A stretch of DNA of 15,844 nt, taken from NCBI RefSeq assembly GCF_946221145.1, contig NZ_CAMIOH010000062.1, positions 1 through 15,844 on the forward strand, given 5' to 3'. The notes under the pieces are model-generated. The model saw only the letters and a list, made by a program, of their open reading frames with translations, was not told where the DNA came from and did not search any database. The stretch's first letter is position 1. Every line of letters begins with the position of its first letter. The DNA comes from an uncultured Paracoccus sp. Lineage in GTDB: Bacteria; Pseudomonadota; Alphaproteobacteria; Rhodobacterales; Rhodobacteraceae. Positions 5,847-13,039 of this stretch are shown here, piece after piece. The position numbers and the translations under genes were made by a program.

Positions 5847-7051
5847 GCTTCTGGCCCCCGAACGTCGAACATCCCGACCCAACCAAGCTCGGTGAATTCG
5901 GACTGGTGGGCGTGGAACATGTACATGCCGTCCTCGTGCTCGGCGAAGCTGAACTCGAGGATCCCGCGCTGCGCCTGACACTGCATGATCAGATCGACCG
6001 TGCGCAGCGTCGGCGTCAGGGTGGTGCCGGTATCGTAGTAGTCAAAGAAATTCGCATGCAGGTGCAACGAGTTGATCGGGTCGAACTCGGTCACGTTCAC
6101 CAGATAGATGCGCACAGGCCGCGACTTGTCAATGCGGATCGGCGCGTTCATGTAGGCCTGGCCCACGGTGTTGACCGCGTAAATCTCGTTTGCTCCGTCG
6201 AAGTTGGTGTCGAAGGCGTTCATCACCATCGCCAGTTCCTGCCATCGAGCATTCTCGGGGCTGCCGAGCACGCGCGAGGCTGCCACGGCCGCATTCTCGG
6301 GGTGCCGGGCGGGATCGGGGTCAATCACGAACAGGCCATACATGCCCTTGTGAATGTGCCGCTTCAGCGGCAGGGCGTGGCAATGATAGAGGTGGCATCC
6401 GAACGGCTTGGCGTCGAACTCGTAGATGAACTCTTCGCCGGGACCAATCAAACCGGCACCAGGAACGCCGTCCATTCGCGCCGAATGGATGCCGTGGAAG
6501 TGCATCGAATGCGGGTGCGATCCATAGTTGCGGAAGATGATCCGCAACCGCTCGCCTTCCTTCGCCCTCAGTGCCGGTCCGGGCACGCGGTCATTGAAGG
6601 TCCAGGCCGGAAAGAAGATGCCGGGCGCGATCTCGATCTCCCGGTCGATGGCAGCGACTTCGAAGGTGCGCAGCGTTCGGCCATCGGGCAAAAGATCGGT
6701 CAGGCCCGTTTCCCACTCCGTCAGCATGGTTGTCGGGTCGAAGCCGTTCCGGTCGTGATCGACCACACCGACCGTTGTCATGTTGCCATGCGCCATGCCG
6801 GGCATGGGTGCTGCATAGGGGTCGGTCGGCATGGCGGACATGTCGTGGCCCGCCATCGGGTCTGGCGCGGCCTGGGACCGCGCGACACCCGCTATGATGG
6901 CGGCGCCACTCGCGGCGGCCAGTCCACCGACCAGCAACGCGCGTCGGGACGTGTCAACCGACCCTGCGTTGCCGTCAGGCGGAGCGATGGACCGGGACGC
7001 CTCCAATTCGGACGGCGCATCGCGCGCTTGCTTCCGGACATTGGCAGTCAT
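5843..7051 (-). CDS. Tat-exported two-domain multicopper oxidase
   Basis: 402 residues. A long basic lead precedes the Tat motif SRRALLVGG (Arg36-Arg37), followed by a Met/His-rich stretch (about 64-92; GHDMSAMP, PMPGMAHGNM) that could bind copper. Domain 1 has HSMHFH (His181, His184, His186) and HCH (223-225) with His232/234 and Met237, a full type 1 plus trinuclear-site half. Domain 2 keeps HLH (330-332) and HAH (380-382), but Asn327 and Ala381 replace the His and Cys of a type 1 site. So type 1 copper should sit only in domain 1, as in nitrite-reductase-like, type C two-domain laccases. It probably oxidises Cu(I), Mn(II) or phenols in the periplasm. ATG 7051 is chosen; GTG 7078 after GAGG is possible, and TTG 7108 falls at the predicted transcription start. 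Confidence 0.88.
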   Translation of the reverse strand: MTANVRKQARDAPSELEASRSIAPPDGNAGSVDTSRRALLVGGLAAASGAAIIAGVARSQAAPDPMAGHDMSAMPTDPYAAPMPGMAHGNMTTVGVVDHDRNGFDPTTMLTEWETGLTDLLPDGRTLRTFEVAAIDREIEIAPGIFFPAWTFNDRVPGPALRAKEGERLRIIFRNYGSHPHSMHFHGIHSARMDGVPGAGLIGPGEEFIYEFDAKPFGCHLYHCHALPLKRHIHKGMYGLFVIDPDPARHPENAAVAASRVLGSPENARWQELAMVMNAFDTNFDGANEIYAVNTVGQAYMNAPIRIDKSRPVRIYLVNVTEFDPINSLHLHANFFDYYDTGTTLTPTLRTVDLIMQCQAQRGILEFSFAEHEDGMYMFHAHQSEFTELGWVGMFDVRGPEA

Positions 7052-7100
7052 GGGGAAGGCTTTCCCTGTGGGCAGCACGCCAAAGCCTCGGCGCGACAAG

Positions 7101-7142
7101 TTAGACAAGGCTAATAATCATCCCTGTGGCTTTACGTGTCAA
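7101..7142 (-). promoter_or_regulatory. Promoter of the oxidase-ZIP operon with candidate MntR box
   Basis: On the minus strand, TTGACA (7142-7137) and GATTAT (7119-7114) are separated by exactly 17 bp, a strong housekeeping-type promoter. Immediately downstream, overlapping the -10 by one base, is the partial palindrome TTAGACAAGGCTAA (7101-7114, plus strand; 5 of 7 pairs). It resembles the core of the E. coli MntR box, TAGCAAAGGCTA. The box covers the expected transcription start near 7107, where a bound repressor would block initiation. mntR is the divergent neighbour. A 9-bp direct repeat TCCCTGTGG occurs at 7063 and 7121, of unknown meaning. Confidence 0.6.
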
Positions 7143-7169
7143 TCCGGTTCGTGCGAGACTGGAAGGATG

Positions 7170-7625
7170 ATGGCTGATGACCACACTGAAGCAGAAGCTC
7201 TCGAGCCCGAGGCGCGCCCCGCCGACCCACGCGCGGAGGCGTTCCAAGGGGTGCGAGAGGCGCGGCGCAACGAATTGGCGGAAGACTACGTCGAACTGAT
7301 CGCGGAACTGATCCACGAACACGGCGAGGCACGGCCGGTCGATATCGCGACCAAGATGGGTGTCACGGCGCCCACCGTCGCCAAGACACTCGGCCGTCTG
7401 GCCCGGGACGGCCTGATCACCCGCGCCAAGTACCGCTCGGTCTTTCTGACGGAAGAGGGCCGGGCGCTGGCCCGGGAATGCCAACAGCGGCACGAGATCG
7501 TGTTGCGGTTCCTGCTCAGTCTTGGTCTTGATCCCGAGACAGCCGAGCGCGATGCCGAAGGGATCGAGCATCACGTGAGCGAGCGAACGCTCGCCTTGTT
7601 CGCGGCCTTTGCCGACCGTTCCTGA
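7170..7625 (+). CDS. mntR: MntR-type manganese-responsive DtxR-family regulator
   Basis: 151-residue DtxR/MntR-family repressor, close in layout to E. coli MntR. A short charged N-terminal tail is followed by a winged helix at about residues 36-95 (recognition segment VTAPTVAKTLGRLARDG) and a dimerisation region. All six manganese ligands known from B. subtilis MntR are present at equivalent places: Asp39, Glu42, His108, Glu130, Glu133, His134 (the last in AEGIEHHVSE). There is no C-terminal SH3-like domain, as expected for MntR and not DtxR. GGAAGG (7161-7166) precedes ATGATG; ATG at 7170 is preferred over 7167 for spacing. It diverges from the multicopper oxidase gene, and a candidate operator lies between. 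It converges with dsbA with only 9 bp between the stops. Confidence 0.92.
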   Translation: MADDHTEAEALEPEARPADPRAEAFQGVREARRNELAEDYVELIAELIHEHGEARPVDIATKMGVTAPTVAKTLGRLARDGLITRAKYRSVFLTEEGRALARECQQRHEIVLRFLLSLGLDPETAERDAEGIEHHVSERTLALFAAFADRS

Positions 7626-7634
7626 GCCTTCCGT

Positions 7635-8294
7635 TCAGGCATTCTCCACGGCAGATCGCACAGCGGCGACAAGGCTTTCCGCGCTGAAGTTTTCCAGTCG
7701 CGTGCCGTTCAGAAAGAACGTCGGCGTCTGGCCGACGCCGAGGGCTTCAACATCGGCCATGTCCTGATTGAGGATGCCGGTGATCCCCGGAAACAGCCTG
7801 TCGCTTTCGGCCCGCTCGAGGTCGAGGCCAGCAGCTCCCGCGACCTGCCAGGCCACGTCCAGTCTCGGCATGCCATGCACTGCCCACTGGGGTTGCCGCT
7901 CCAGCAGCGCATCAAGCACCGGTTCGAGCTTGTCCTGCATCCGCGCGGTTTCGAGGATCCGCACCGCTTCGTCCGAGCCTTCGTGGAACACCGTGTAGCG
8001 CAGCACGACCCGGACCTGCTTCGGGAACTGCCGCCGGATTTCCTGCACCACCGGATGATAGGCTCGGCAGGCTTCGCAGGAGGGGTCGAAGAACTCGACC
8101 AAGGTAACCGGAGCATCCTCGGGGCCGAAGCTGGGGGAATGGGCGCGGATCAGAAGGGATGGATCCACCGCGGGGGTGGCGGCAGCGAGCGCTTCGGCCT
8201 CGGCCTGACGCTGGCGGTTCAGGATGGACGCACCGCCGCCGAATGCGACAAGCCCAAGAGCCGGAGCCCCGATCAAGAGAGTGCGGCGGTTCAT
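7635..8294 (-). CDS. DsbA-like periplasmic thiol-disulfide oxidoreductase
   Basis: 219-residue thioredoxin-fold protein of the DsbA/thioredoxin_4 group. An N-terminal segment with paired arginines (NRRTLLIGAPALGLVAFGG) exports or anchors it. The active site is CEAC (Cys73, Cys76) in FFDPSCEACRAYHP, and the cis-proline loop is TPTFFLNG (Thr190-Pro191). It should oxidise or shuffle disulfides in exported proteins, with the adjacent DsbB as re-oxidant. ATG at 8294 overlaps the dsbB stop (ATGA, 8291-8294). It is the last gene of the ATPase operon. A role in repairing thiols after Cd, Pb or Cu exposure is inferred from context, since soft metals attack cysteines. Confidence 0.9.
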   Translation of the reverse strand: MNRRTLLIGAPALGLVAFGGGASILNRQRQAEAEALAAATPAVDPSLLIRAHSPSFGPEDAPVTLVEFFDPSCEACRAYHPVVQEIRRQFPKQVRVVLRYTVFHEGSDEAVRILETARMQDKLEPVLDALLERQPQWAVHGMPRLDVAWQVAGAAGLDLERAESDRLFPGITGILNQDMADVEALGVGQTPTFFLNGTRLENFSAESLVAAVRSAVENA

Positions 8295-8728
8295 ATGCGG
8301 TTTCCTTTGGGCAAGATGAGACAGGCAAGGATCGCGGCAAAGGCTGCCAGCGACAGGTAGGGAATAGGCAGGCCCAGAATGATCTGCGCCGGACCAGAGC
8401 AGGACGGGCCATCCTTGGTGCAGGGTGCGATGTCCTGCGGGATTAGCCCCATGTAAAGCCCGGAATGCCAGGCGGCCAACGCCAGACCCGCCAGCGCCAG
8501 CGGCAGGGCGTATGGGCGGGCCATGCCGTCGCTTCGCCACAGCGACAGGCCAAGGATCGGCACCAGCGGGAACATGGCGATGCGCTGATACCAGCAGAGC
8601 GTGCAGGGCGTCTGTCCCAGCACCTCGCCGATGAAGAGCGCGCCAAGTGTTGCCGCCAGCGCGATCAGGAATGCGGCCGTAAGGTGCAAGTCGTCGTGGG
8701 ACAGGCTCTGTACGTCAGTGTTGGTCAA
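8291..8728 (-). CDS. DsbB/BdbC-type disulfide bond oxidase
   Basis: 145-residue inner-membrane protein with about four helices. The first redox pair is Cys42-Cys45 in TPCTLCWYQRIAMFP, the DsbB signature, and the second is Cys103/Cys110 in PCTKDGPSCSG. DsbB re-oxidises DsbA and passes electrons to quinone. No ATG is in frame near the expected N-terminus. The best start is TTG at 8728, because AGGAG ends 7 nt before it; this overlaps the lspA stop by 14 bp. The frame is open upstream to 8800, but that part lies inside lspA. The short length resembles the BdbC branch. Pairing with dsbA directly downstream is expected; location behind a metal-efflux ATPase is less usual. Confidence 0.9.
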   Translation of the reverse strand: MTNTDVQSLSHDDLHLTAAFLIALAATLGALFIGEVLGQTPCTLCWYQRIAMFPLVPILGLSLWRSDGMARPYALPLALAGLALAAWHSGLYMGLIPQDIAPCTKDGPSCSGPAQIILGLPIPYLSLAAFAAILACLILPKGNRI

Positions 8729-9200
8729 GAACAGGCTCCTTGCGACGGCGTGCGGGAAGAGAGGCTGCGAGGATGCACACCGCGCCAAGCGTGATGGCAA
8801 TATCCGCGACGTTGAACGTGGGCCAATGCCAGTCGCGCCAATAGAGGTCGAGGAAGTCGGTCACGGCGCCCTGCCGCAGCCGGTCGATGATGTTGCCAAG
8901 CGCACCGCCAACGACCAGCGCAAGACCGGCCCGCTCGAACGGGCGCGGCGCCCGGACTGCCATGACGGCGAAGATCAGGGTCAGAAATCCTGTCAGGGCC
9001 GCCATCAGCAGTGGCTTGCCCGCCATTACGTCCGACAGCATGCCGAAGCTCGATCCCTCGTTGAAGCCGAGCGTCAGGCTGAAGCCGGGAAGAACGGGAA
9101 CCGTCTCGTCGCGAGAGAGCAGCGCCAGCGCCGCCGCCTTCGTCAGTTGATCGGCCAGCGTGGTGATACCGATCAGGGCAACGATCAGCCGGGTGCTCAT
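8715..9200 (-). CDS. lspA: Lipoprotein signal peptidase (signal peptidase II)
   Basis: 161-residue inner-membrane aspartyl peptidase with four hydrophobic helices. It cleaves signal peptides of lipoproteins after diacylglyceryl transfer. Family motifs are complete: GFNEGSSFG (45-53), GGALGNIIDR (98-107), TDFLD (114-118) and FNVADIAI (129-136); Asp115 and Asp133 correspond to the catalytic pair. ATG at 9200 overlaps the methyltransferase stop by 4 bp. lspA copies in lead and cadmium ATPase operons are known, for example pbrC in Cupriavidus, so this is probably an accessory copy and not the housekeeping enzyme. One candidate lipoprotein in this window is the transpeptidase at 1745-2260. Confidence 0.93.
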   Translation of the reverse strand: MSTRLIVALIGITTLADQLTKAAALALLSRDETVPVLPGFSLTLGFNEGSSFGMLSDVMAGKPLLMAALTGFLTLIFAVMAVRAPRPFERAGLALVVGGALGNIIDRLRQGAVTDFLDLYWRDWHWPTFNVADIAITLGAVCILAASLPARRRKEPVLDQH

Positions 9201-9820
9201 TTGACGCTCCTGCGGCGCAAGCCGATCCAGCGCGGGACTGAAGCCGCGTAGCGCTCATACTCCGCGCCAAGGGACTGGCGCAGGACAGCTTCCTCGGACC
9301 GGATCTGCAAGGAGGCCGATCCGAGGAAGAGCAGCGGCGCAAGGATCGTCGGGAGTGAAGGGATTGCGAAGCCGACGCCCGCAAGCAGCGCGAACTGCCC
9401 GAGGAAGGTCGGATTGCGGCTGAACCGGTAAAGCCCGCCCGAGACGAGATCGCCCGTGGCATCGCTTGCGACCCCGACGCGCCACGATGTGCCCATCGAC
9501 ATCTGCGCGGCAAAAGCCACCATCGCGCCGACCCCGGCGAGGAACACGCCAACCGCACCAAGCGCAGCCACCTCTCCCTCGGTCCAGAGCGGGTCGGCCT
9601 TGTGCAGGATCGGCCAGGCCAGCCAGAAGAGTGGCCCGAACAAGGCGACGACGAAGGCCGCACGAAAGCCGAAGGCCGCCCAGCGGTCGCGTCCGGACGC
9701 CCGCCCGAAAAGCCAGACAGAGCGGCCAGATGCATCTGCCGCGATGGCGATGCCCCAGAGGAACAGCGCCAGATAGCCGAAGATCAGGACCAGGACGGCC
9801 CAGCCAAAGCCGGAGATCAT
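9197..9820 (-). CDS. Isoprenylcysteine methyltransferase-like membrane methyltransferase
   Basis: 207-residue integral membrane protein of the ICMT/phospholipid methyltransferase (PEMT/NnrU-like) group, with about five or six helices. The C-terminal half carries the typical cofactor-binding pattern: GGLYRFSRNPTFLGQ (128-142), then SEEAVLRQSLGAEYERYAAS with the paired Glu and Tyr residues, ending in VPRWIGL. Such enzymes transfer methyl from S-adenosylmethionine to a membrane-associated acceptor; in bacteria the substrate is mostly unknown. It sits 3 bp after the ATPase stop and overlaps lspA by 4 bp, so it is part of the operon. Relatives are often found beside metal-efflux genes, but the link to resistance is unexplained. 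Confidence 0.87.
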   Translation of the reverse strand: MISGFGWAVLVLIFGYLALFLWGIAIAADASGRSVWLFGRASGRDRWAAFGFRAAFVVALFGPLFWLAWPILHKADPLWTEGEVAALGAVGVFLAGVGAMVAFAAQMSMGTSWRVGVASDATGDLVSGGLYRFSRNPTFLGQFALLAGVGFAIPSLPTILAPLLFLGSASLQIRSEEAVLRQSLGAEYERYAASVPRWIGLRRRSVK

Positions 9821-9823
9821 GCG

Positions 9824-12052
9824 TCATGCCTCGCGTTCGGGCTTGAAAGCGAGAAGCCGCAGCGCATTGAGCGTGACCAGCACCGTTGCGCCGGTATCGG
9901 CGAGGATGGCAATCCAGAGCCCGGTGATCCCGAGGATGGTCGTCACCAGAAACACCGCCTTGAGGCCGAGCGCGATCGCCACGTTCTGCCGGACGTTGGC
10001 CATTGCCGCACGGGCGAGCCGGATCATCGCCGGGATATCGATCACCCGGTCGCGAAGGATCGCCGCATCGGCGGTTTCCAAGGCCACGTCGGTTCCTGAC
10101 CCCATAGCCACGCCGACATCCGCCTGTTTCAGCGCGGGGGCGTCGTTGATCCCGTCGCCGATCATCATCACGCCACCGTGCTCGCTCATGTCGCGGATCG
10201 CCGTGAGCTTGTCCTCGGGCATCATGTCGGCCTGGAACTCCATGCCGAGGCCCCCGGCAATGGCAGCGGCCGTGCGCGGATTGTCTCCGGTCAGGATGAC
10301 CGGGGCGACACCCATGTCCTTGAGCTGCCGGACCGCCTCGGCCGCGTCCTTGCGGGGTTCGTCGCGCATGGCGATCAGGCCGAGCGGGGTCTTTTCACGG
10401 AACACCGCAACGGCGGTCTTGCCCTCTTCTTCGAAGACGGTGGCCTGGCGCAGGCCAGGATCGTCGAGGCCGCCGTTCTCCATCGCATGGCGGGGGGAGG
10501 TCACCCAGGCCGCTGCGTCCCCGACTGTCGCGATCACGCCCTTGCCCATCAGCGCCCTGGCATCGCGCGACGGCAGGGCTGCAACGCCCGCTTCCGTGGC
10601 CTTGTTCAGGATGGCGATGGCCAGCGGATGGCTGGATCCGGTCTCGACGCCCGCCGCCACGGCCAGAAGCTCGGCCTCGGTGGTGGCGCCGAAGGTCACG
10701 ATATCGGTAACCATCGGCCGCCCGTGGGTCAGGGTGCCGGTCTTGTCGAAGGCGATGCGGCTGACCTTCGAGGCCGCCTCGATCACCGCGCCACCCTTCA
10801 TCAGCAAGCCGCGCCGCGCGCCGGTGGATAGCGCCGAGGCGATTGAGGCCGGAACCGAGATGACCAGCGCGCAGGGGCAGCCGATCAGCAGAAGCGCAAG
10901 GCCACGATAAATCCAGGTATCCCAAGGCTGAGCGAAGGCCAGCGGCGGCACCAGCACGACCAGCGCCGCCACGGTGACGATGGCGGGCATGTACCAGCGG
11001 CTGAAGCGGTCGATGAAGCGTTCGGTCGGCGCGCGGGCCTCCTCGGCTTCTTCGACCAGACGGATGATGCGGGCGATGGTGTTGTCCTCGGCCGCCTTCG
11101 TGACCATTACGCGCAGCACGGCCTCGGTGTTGATCGACCCGGCAAAGACCGGATCGCCCGGCCCCCGCGTTTTCGGCATGCTCTCGCCGGTGACCGGGCT
11201 TTCGTCGATGCCGGATGTGCCCTTGGCGATCTCGCCATCCGCCGGGACGCGGTCGCCGGGGCGGACGAGCACGAACTGCCCGACCCGCAGGCTGGCGGCC
11301 GGAACCTCTTTCGTGACGCCATTCAGTTCAAGAAATGCGGTCTTCGGCACCAGATTGGCCAGAGCCCGAATGCCGTCCCGGGCCTTGCCCGCCGCGACAC
11401 CTTCCAGAACCTCGCCGACCGCGAACAGGAACACGACCAGTGCCGCCTCCTCGGCCGCGTCGATGAAAAGGGCGCCGATGGCAGCCACGGTCATCAGGCT
11501 TTCGATGGTGAACGGTTGGCCCAGCCGCAGGGCGGCAAAGGCGCGTTGCGCCACCGGTGCCACGCCGATCAGGCAGGCGGCGACAAAGGCCCACTTGCCG
11601 AACTGAGGCGCCAGCAACTCTATGCCCCAGGCCACCGCCAGTAGGAGAGCGGTAAAGATGACGAGCTTGCCCTTGCCCGTCTGATACCAGCGCTTGCCGC
11701 GGTCTGCCGGGTCGTCATGGACATGGCTGGGGCTGCCGTGGCCGCTTTCGTCTCGTGTCGCGGCCGTGCCGGCCTTCGGGCCGCCGGGCATCACAAACTC
11801 GTTCTTGGCCGCCGCGGCGCGTGGTGCGATGCCGTATCCAAGGGCCCGGACCGTCTTTTCAACCTTGTCGCGGCCGGTCTGCGCCTCGTCCAGGGTCAGG
11901 CGCAGACGCTCGGACATGATGCCGACCTCCACGCCGCTGACGCCGGGGAGGCGCCCGACCGCATCCTTGATCTTGGTCGCGCAGGAGCCGCAATCCATGC
12001 CCGAAACGGTCCAGTCGCAGGCCGTCGCTGTTTCCACGTCGGTTCCCGTCAT
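9824..12052 (-). CDS. P1B-type Zn/Cd/Pb-exporting ATPase
   Basis: 742-residue metal-pumping ATPase of the CadA/ZntA kind that expels Zn(II), Cd(II) or Pb(II). One N-terminal metal-binding domain carries GMDCGSC (Cys21, Cys24), followed by a His-rich linker (about 104-113). Core motifs are in order: TGES (288-291), CPC in the transport helix (392-394) with SxP (Ser399-Pro401), phosphorylation motif DKTGT (Asp436), HP (475-476), TGDNPRT (588-594) and GDGINDAP (632-639). Lys698 and Asp719 in the last helices fit the divalent-metal subgroup and not Cu(I) pumps, which have Asn, Tyr, Met and Ser signatures. GGAAAG precedes the ATG. It is the first gene of the five-gene operon behind a MerR-type promoter shared divergently with its regulator. 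Confidence 0.95.
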   Translation of the reverse strand: MTGTDVETATACDWTVSGMDCGSCATKIKDAVGRLPGVSGVEVGIMSERLRLTLDEAQTGRDKVEKTVRALGYGIAPRAAAAKNEFVMPGGPKAGTAATRDESGHGSPSHVHDDPADRGKRWYQTGKGKLVIFTALLLAVAWGIELLAPQFGKWAFVAACLIGVAPVAQRAFAALRLGQPFTIESLMTVAAIGALFIDAAEEAALVVFLFAVGEVLEGVAAGKARDGIRALANLVPKTAFLELNGVTKEVPAASLRVGQFVLVRPGDRVPADGEIAKGTSGIDESPVTGESMPKTRGPGDPVFAGSINTEAVLRVMVTKAAEDNTIARIIRLVEEAEEARAPTERFIDRFSRWYMPAIVTVAALVVLVPPLAFAQPWDTWIYRGLALLLIGCPCALVISVPASIASALSTGARRGLLMKGGAVIEAASKVSRIAFDKTGTLTHGRPMVTDIVTFGATTEAELLAVAAGVETGSSHPLAIAILNKATEAGVAALPSRDARALMGKGVIATVGDAAAWVTSPRHAMENGGLDDPGLRQATVFEEEGKTAVAVFREKTPLGLIAMRDEPRKDAAEAVRQLKDMGVAPVILTGDNPRTAAAIAGGLGMEFQADMMPEDKLTAIRDMSEHGGVMMIGDGINDAPALKQADVGVAMGSGTDVALETADAAILRDRVIDIPAMIRLARAAMANVRQNVAIALGLKAVFLVTTILGITGLWIAILADTGATVLVTLNALRLLAFKPEREA

Positions 12053-12098
12053 CGTCTTTCCTTCGCCCCGATCGGGCAGTTGCCTTCATCGAATCGGG

Positions 12099-12129
12099 AA
12101 CTTAATGTCTCTAGCTACTGTAGCTTCAA
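12099..12129 (-). promoter_or_regulatory. MerR-type promoter/operator of the ATPase operon
   Basis: On the minus strand, -35 TTGAAG (12129-12124), a 19-bp spacer and -10 TAAGTT (12104-12099). The spacer holds the perfect 13-nt palindrome AGCTACTGTAGCT (12113-12125). Aligned by its -35 with the promoter at 4465-4495, 13 of 21 operator positions are identical, including AG/CT and GAG. The divergent MerR-family gene begins at 12141, so the site probably serves both activation of the ATPase operon and autoregulation. Confidence 0.72.
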
Positions 12130-12140
12130 GAGGGAATCTG

Positions 12141-12578
12141 ATGCTCACCATCGGAAAACTGGGTGAGGCGGCCGGGGTGAAGGTGCCGACCATCCGCTAC
12201 TACGAGCAGATCGGCCTCCTGCCCGAGCCGGAGCGCAGCGCCGGCAACCAGCGTCTATACGGAAAGTCCGCACAGGATCGGCTGGCTTTCATTCGCCACG
12301 CGCGCGAACTCGGGTTTCCGCTGGACGCCATCCGCGACCTTCTGAGCCTCTCCGACCAGCCCGACCAATCCTGCGCAGCCGCCGACATCATCGCGAAGGA
12401 GCAACTCGCTGCGGTGAAGGCCCGGATCGCGCAGCTGACGGCGCTGGAAGCCGAGCTGGAGCGGATGATCCGGCAATGCGCACAAGGGACCATCGCCGAC
12501 TGCCGCGTAATCGAGTCGCTGAGCGACCATTCCCACTGCGCACATGACCACGACGTGCCGACGGCGGCGGCTGAATGA
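12141..12578 (+). CDS. MerR-family soft-metal sensor (CadR/ZntR/PbrR-like)
   Basis: 145-residue MerR-family activator. The N-terminal winged helix starts TIGKLGEAAGVKVPTIRYYEQIGLLPEPER; a long dimerisation helix runs about 80-112. Three cysteines, Cys78, Cys113 and Cys121, occupy the places used for metal by Zn, Cd and Pb sensors; Cys78 argues against a Cu(I) sensor, which has Ser there, although the seven-residue gap between the last two cysteines is CueR-like. The tail HSHCAHDHD adds possible ligands. GAGGG lies 6 nt before ATG 12141; an ATG at 12105 in the operator is rejected. It is divergent from the ATPase it probably controls. Its stop overlaps the start of the broken ynfA gene (ATGA). 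Confidence 0.92.
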   Translation: MLTIGKLGEAAGVKVPTIRYYEQIGLLPEPERSAGNQRLYGKSAQDRLAFIRHARELGFPLDAIRDLLSLSDQPDQSCAAADIIAKEQLAAVKARIAQLTALEAELERMIRQCAQGTIADCRVIESLSDHSHCAHDHDVPTAAAE

Positions 12579-12868
12579 CGGCGCTGCCGACCTTGACGAT
12601 CTATGCCGCCGCGGCTTTGGCGCGAGATCGCGGGCTGTTTCGCCATTGTGGCGCCTCGGCGCCTCCGCGGCTTCGCTCGGGCCGGGCGTGGCGAGCCTGA
12701 TCGCCTTCGGCCGGTTCCTGGCGCAGATCGACTCCGAAGCGTCTGCATCGTGGCGTCGATCCTCTGGACGTGGCTGGCCGAGCGACCCGATCGCCCGGAC
12801 GTGACAGGCGGCCGCGTCTGCCTTGCGGGCGCTGCCGTGAACCCGCCCGGCCCGCGCAGCGCTGGGCA
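12575..12868 (+). pseudogene. ynfA: Broken ynfA/UPF0060 membrane protein gene
   Basis: Three reading frames together rebuild a YnfA-type four-helix membrane protein of about 108 residues. Frame 1 starts at ATG 12575 with MTALPTLTIYAAAALA, shifts at about 12623 to EIAGCFAIV, shifts again to LWRLGASAASLGPGVASL and on to LIAFGRFLAQIDSEAS, then returns with VCIVASILWTWLAERP and VCLAGAAV near the end. About ten residues between SEAS and VCIV are missing. Read straight, the first frame stops after about 38 codons. UPF0060/YnfA proteins resemble small multidrug exporters and often accompany MerR genes. The ATGA overlap with the MerR gene shows it was once co-transcribed with it. The remaining 12869-13039 stretch holds only a palindrome and the ribosome site of the next gene. 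Confidence 0.8.
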
Positions 12869-12940
12869 TAAATCCACGCGCCGCCCTCGAACTTCTGGGG
12901 ACCAGAGGAACCAAAACTGTCTCTCGACCGATTCTTGGGC

Positions 12941-12955
12941 AAAGGGCTACCCTTT
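12941..12955. promoter_or_regulatory. Perfect palindrome upstream of the CDF gene
   Basis: AAAGGG-CTA-CCCTTT is a perfect inverted repeat with a three-base centre, about 85 bp before the facilitator gene. TTGGGC precedes it at 12935-12940, but no convincing -10 box follows at normal or MerR spacing. It may be an operator for the facilitator gene or a leftover of the ynfA unit. Confidence 0.35.
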
Positions 12956-13039
12956 TCCGGCGAGGATCGAGTGGTTTGCGCCTGCAGGGTGGATGGAGCC
13001 GCCTTGATCCGCCGGCCAGTACGAACGGAGGCGAACCTG

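Noticed and set aside
5847..5981. Upstream extension of the ZIP frame
   Set aside because: Lies inside the oxidase 3' end; the ATGA overlap at 5843-5846 gives the natural start.
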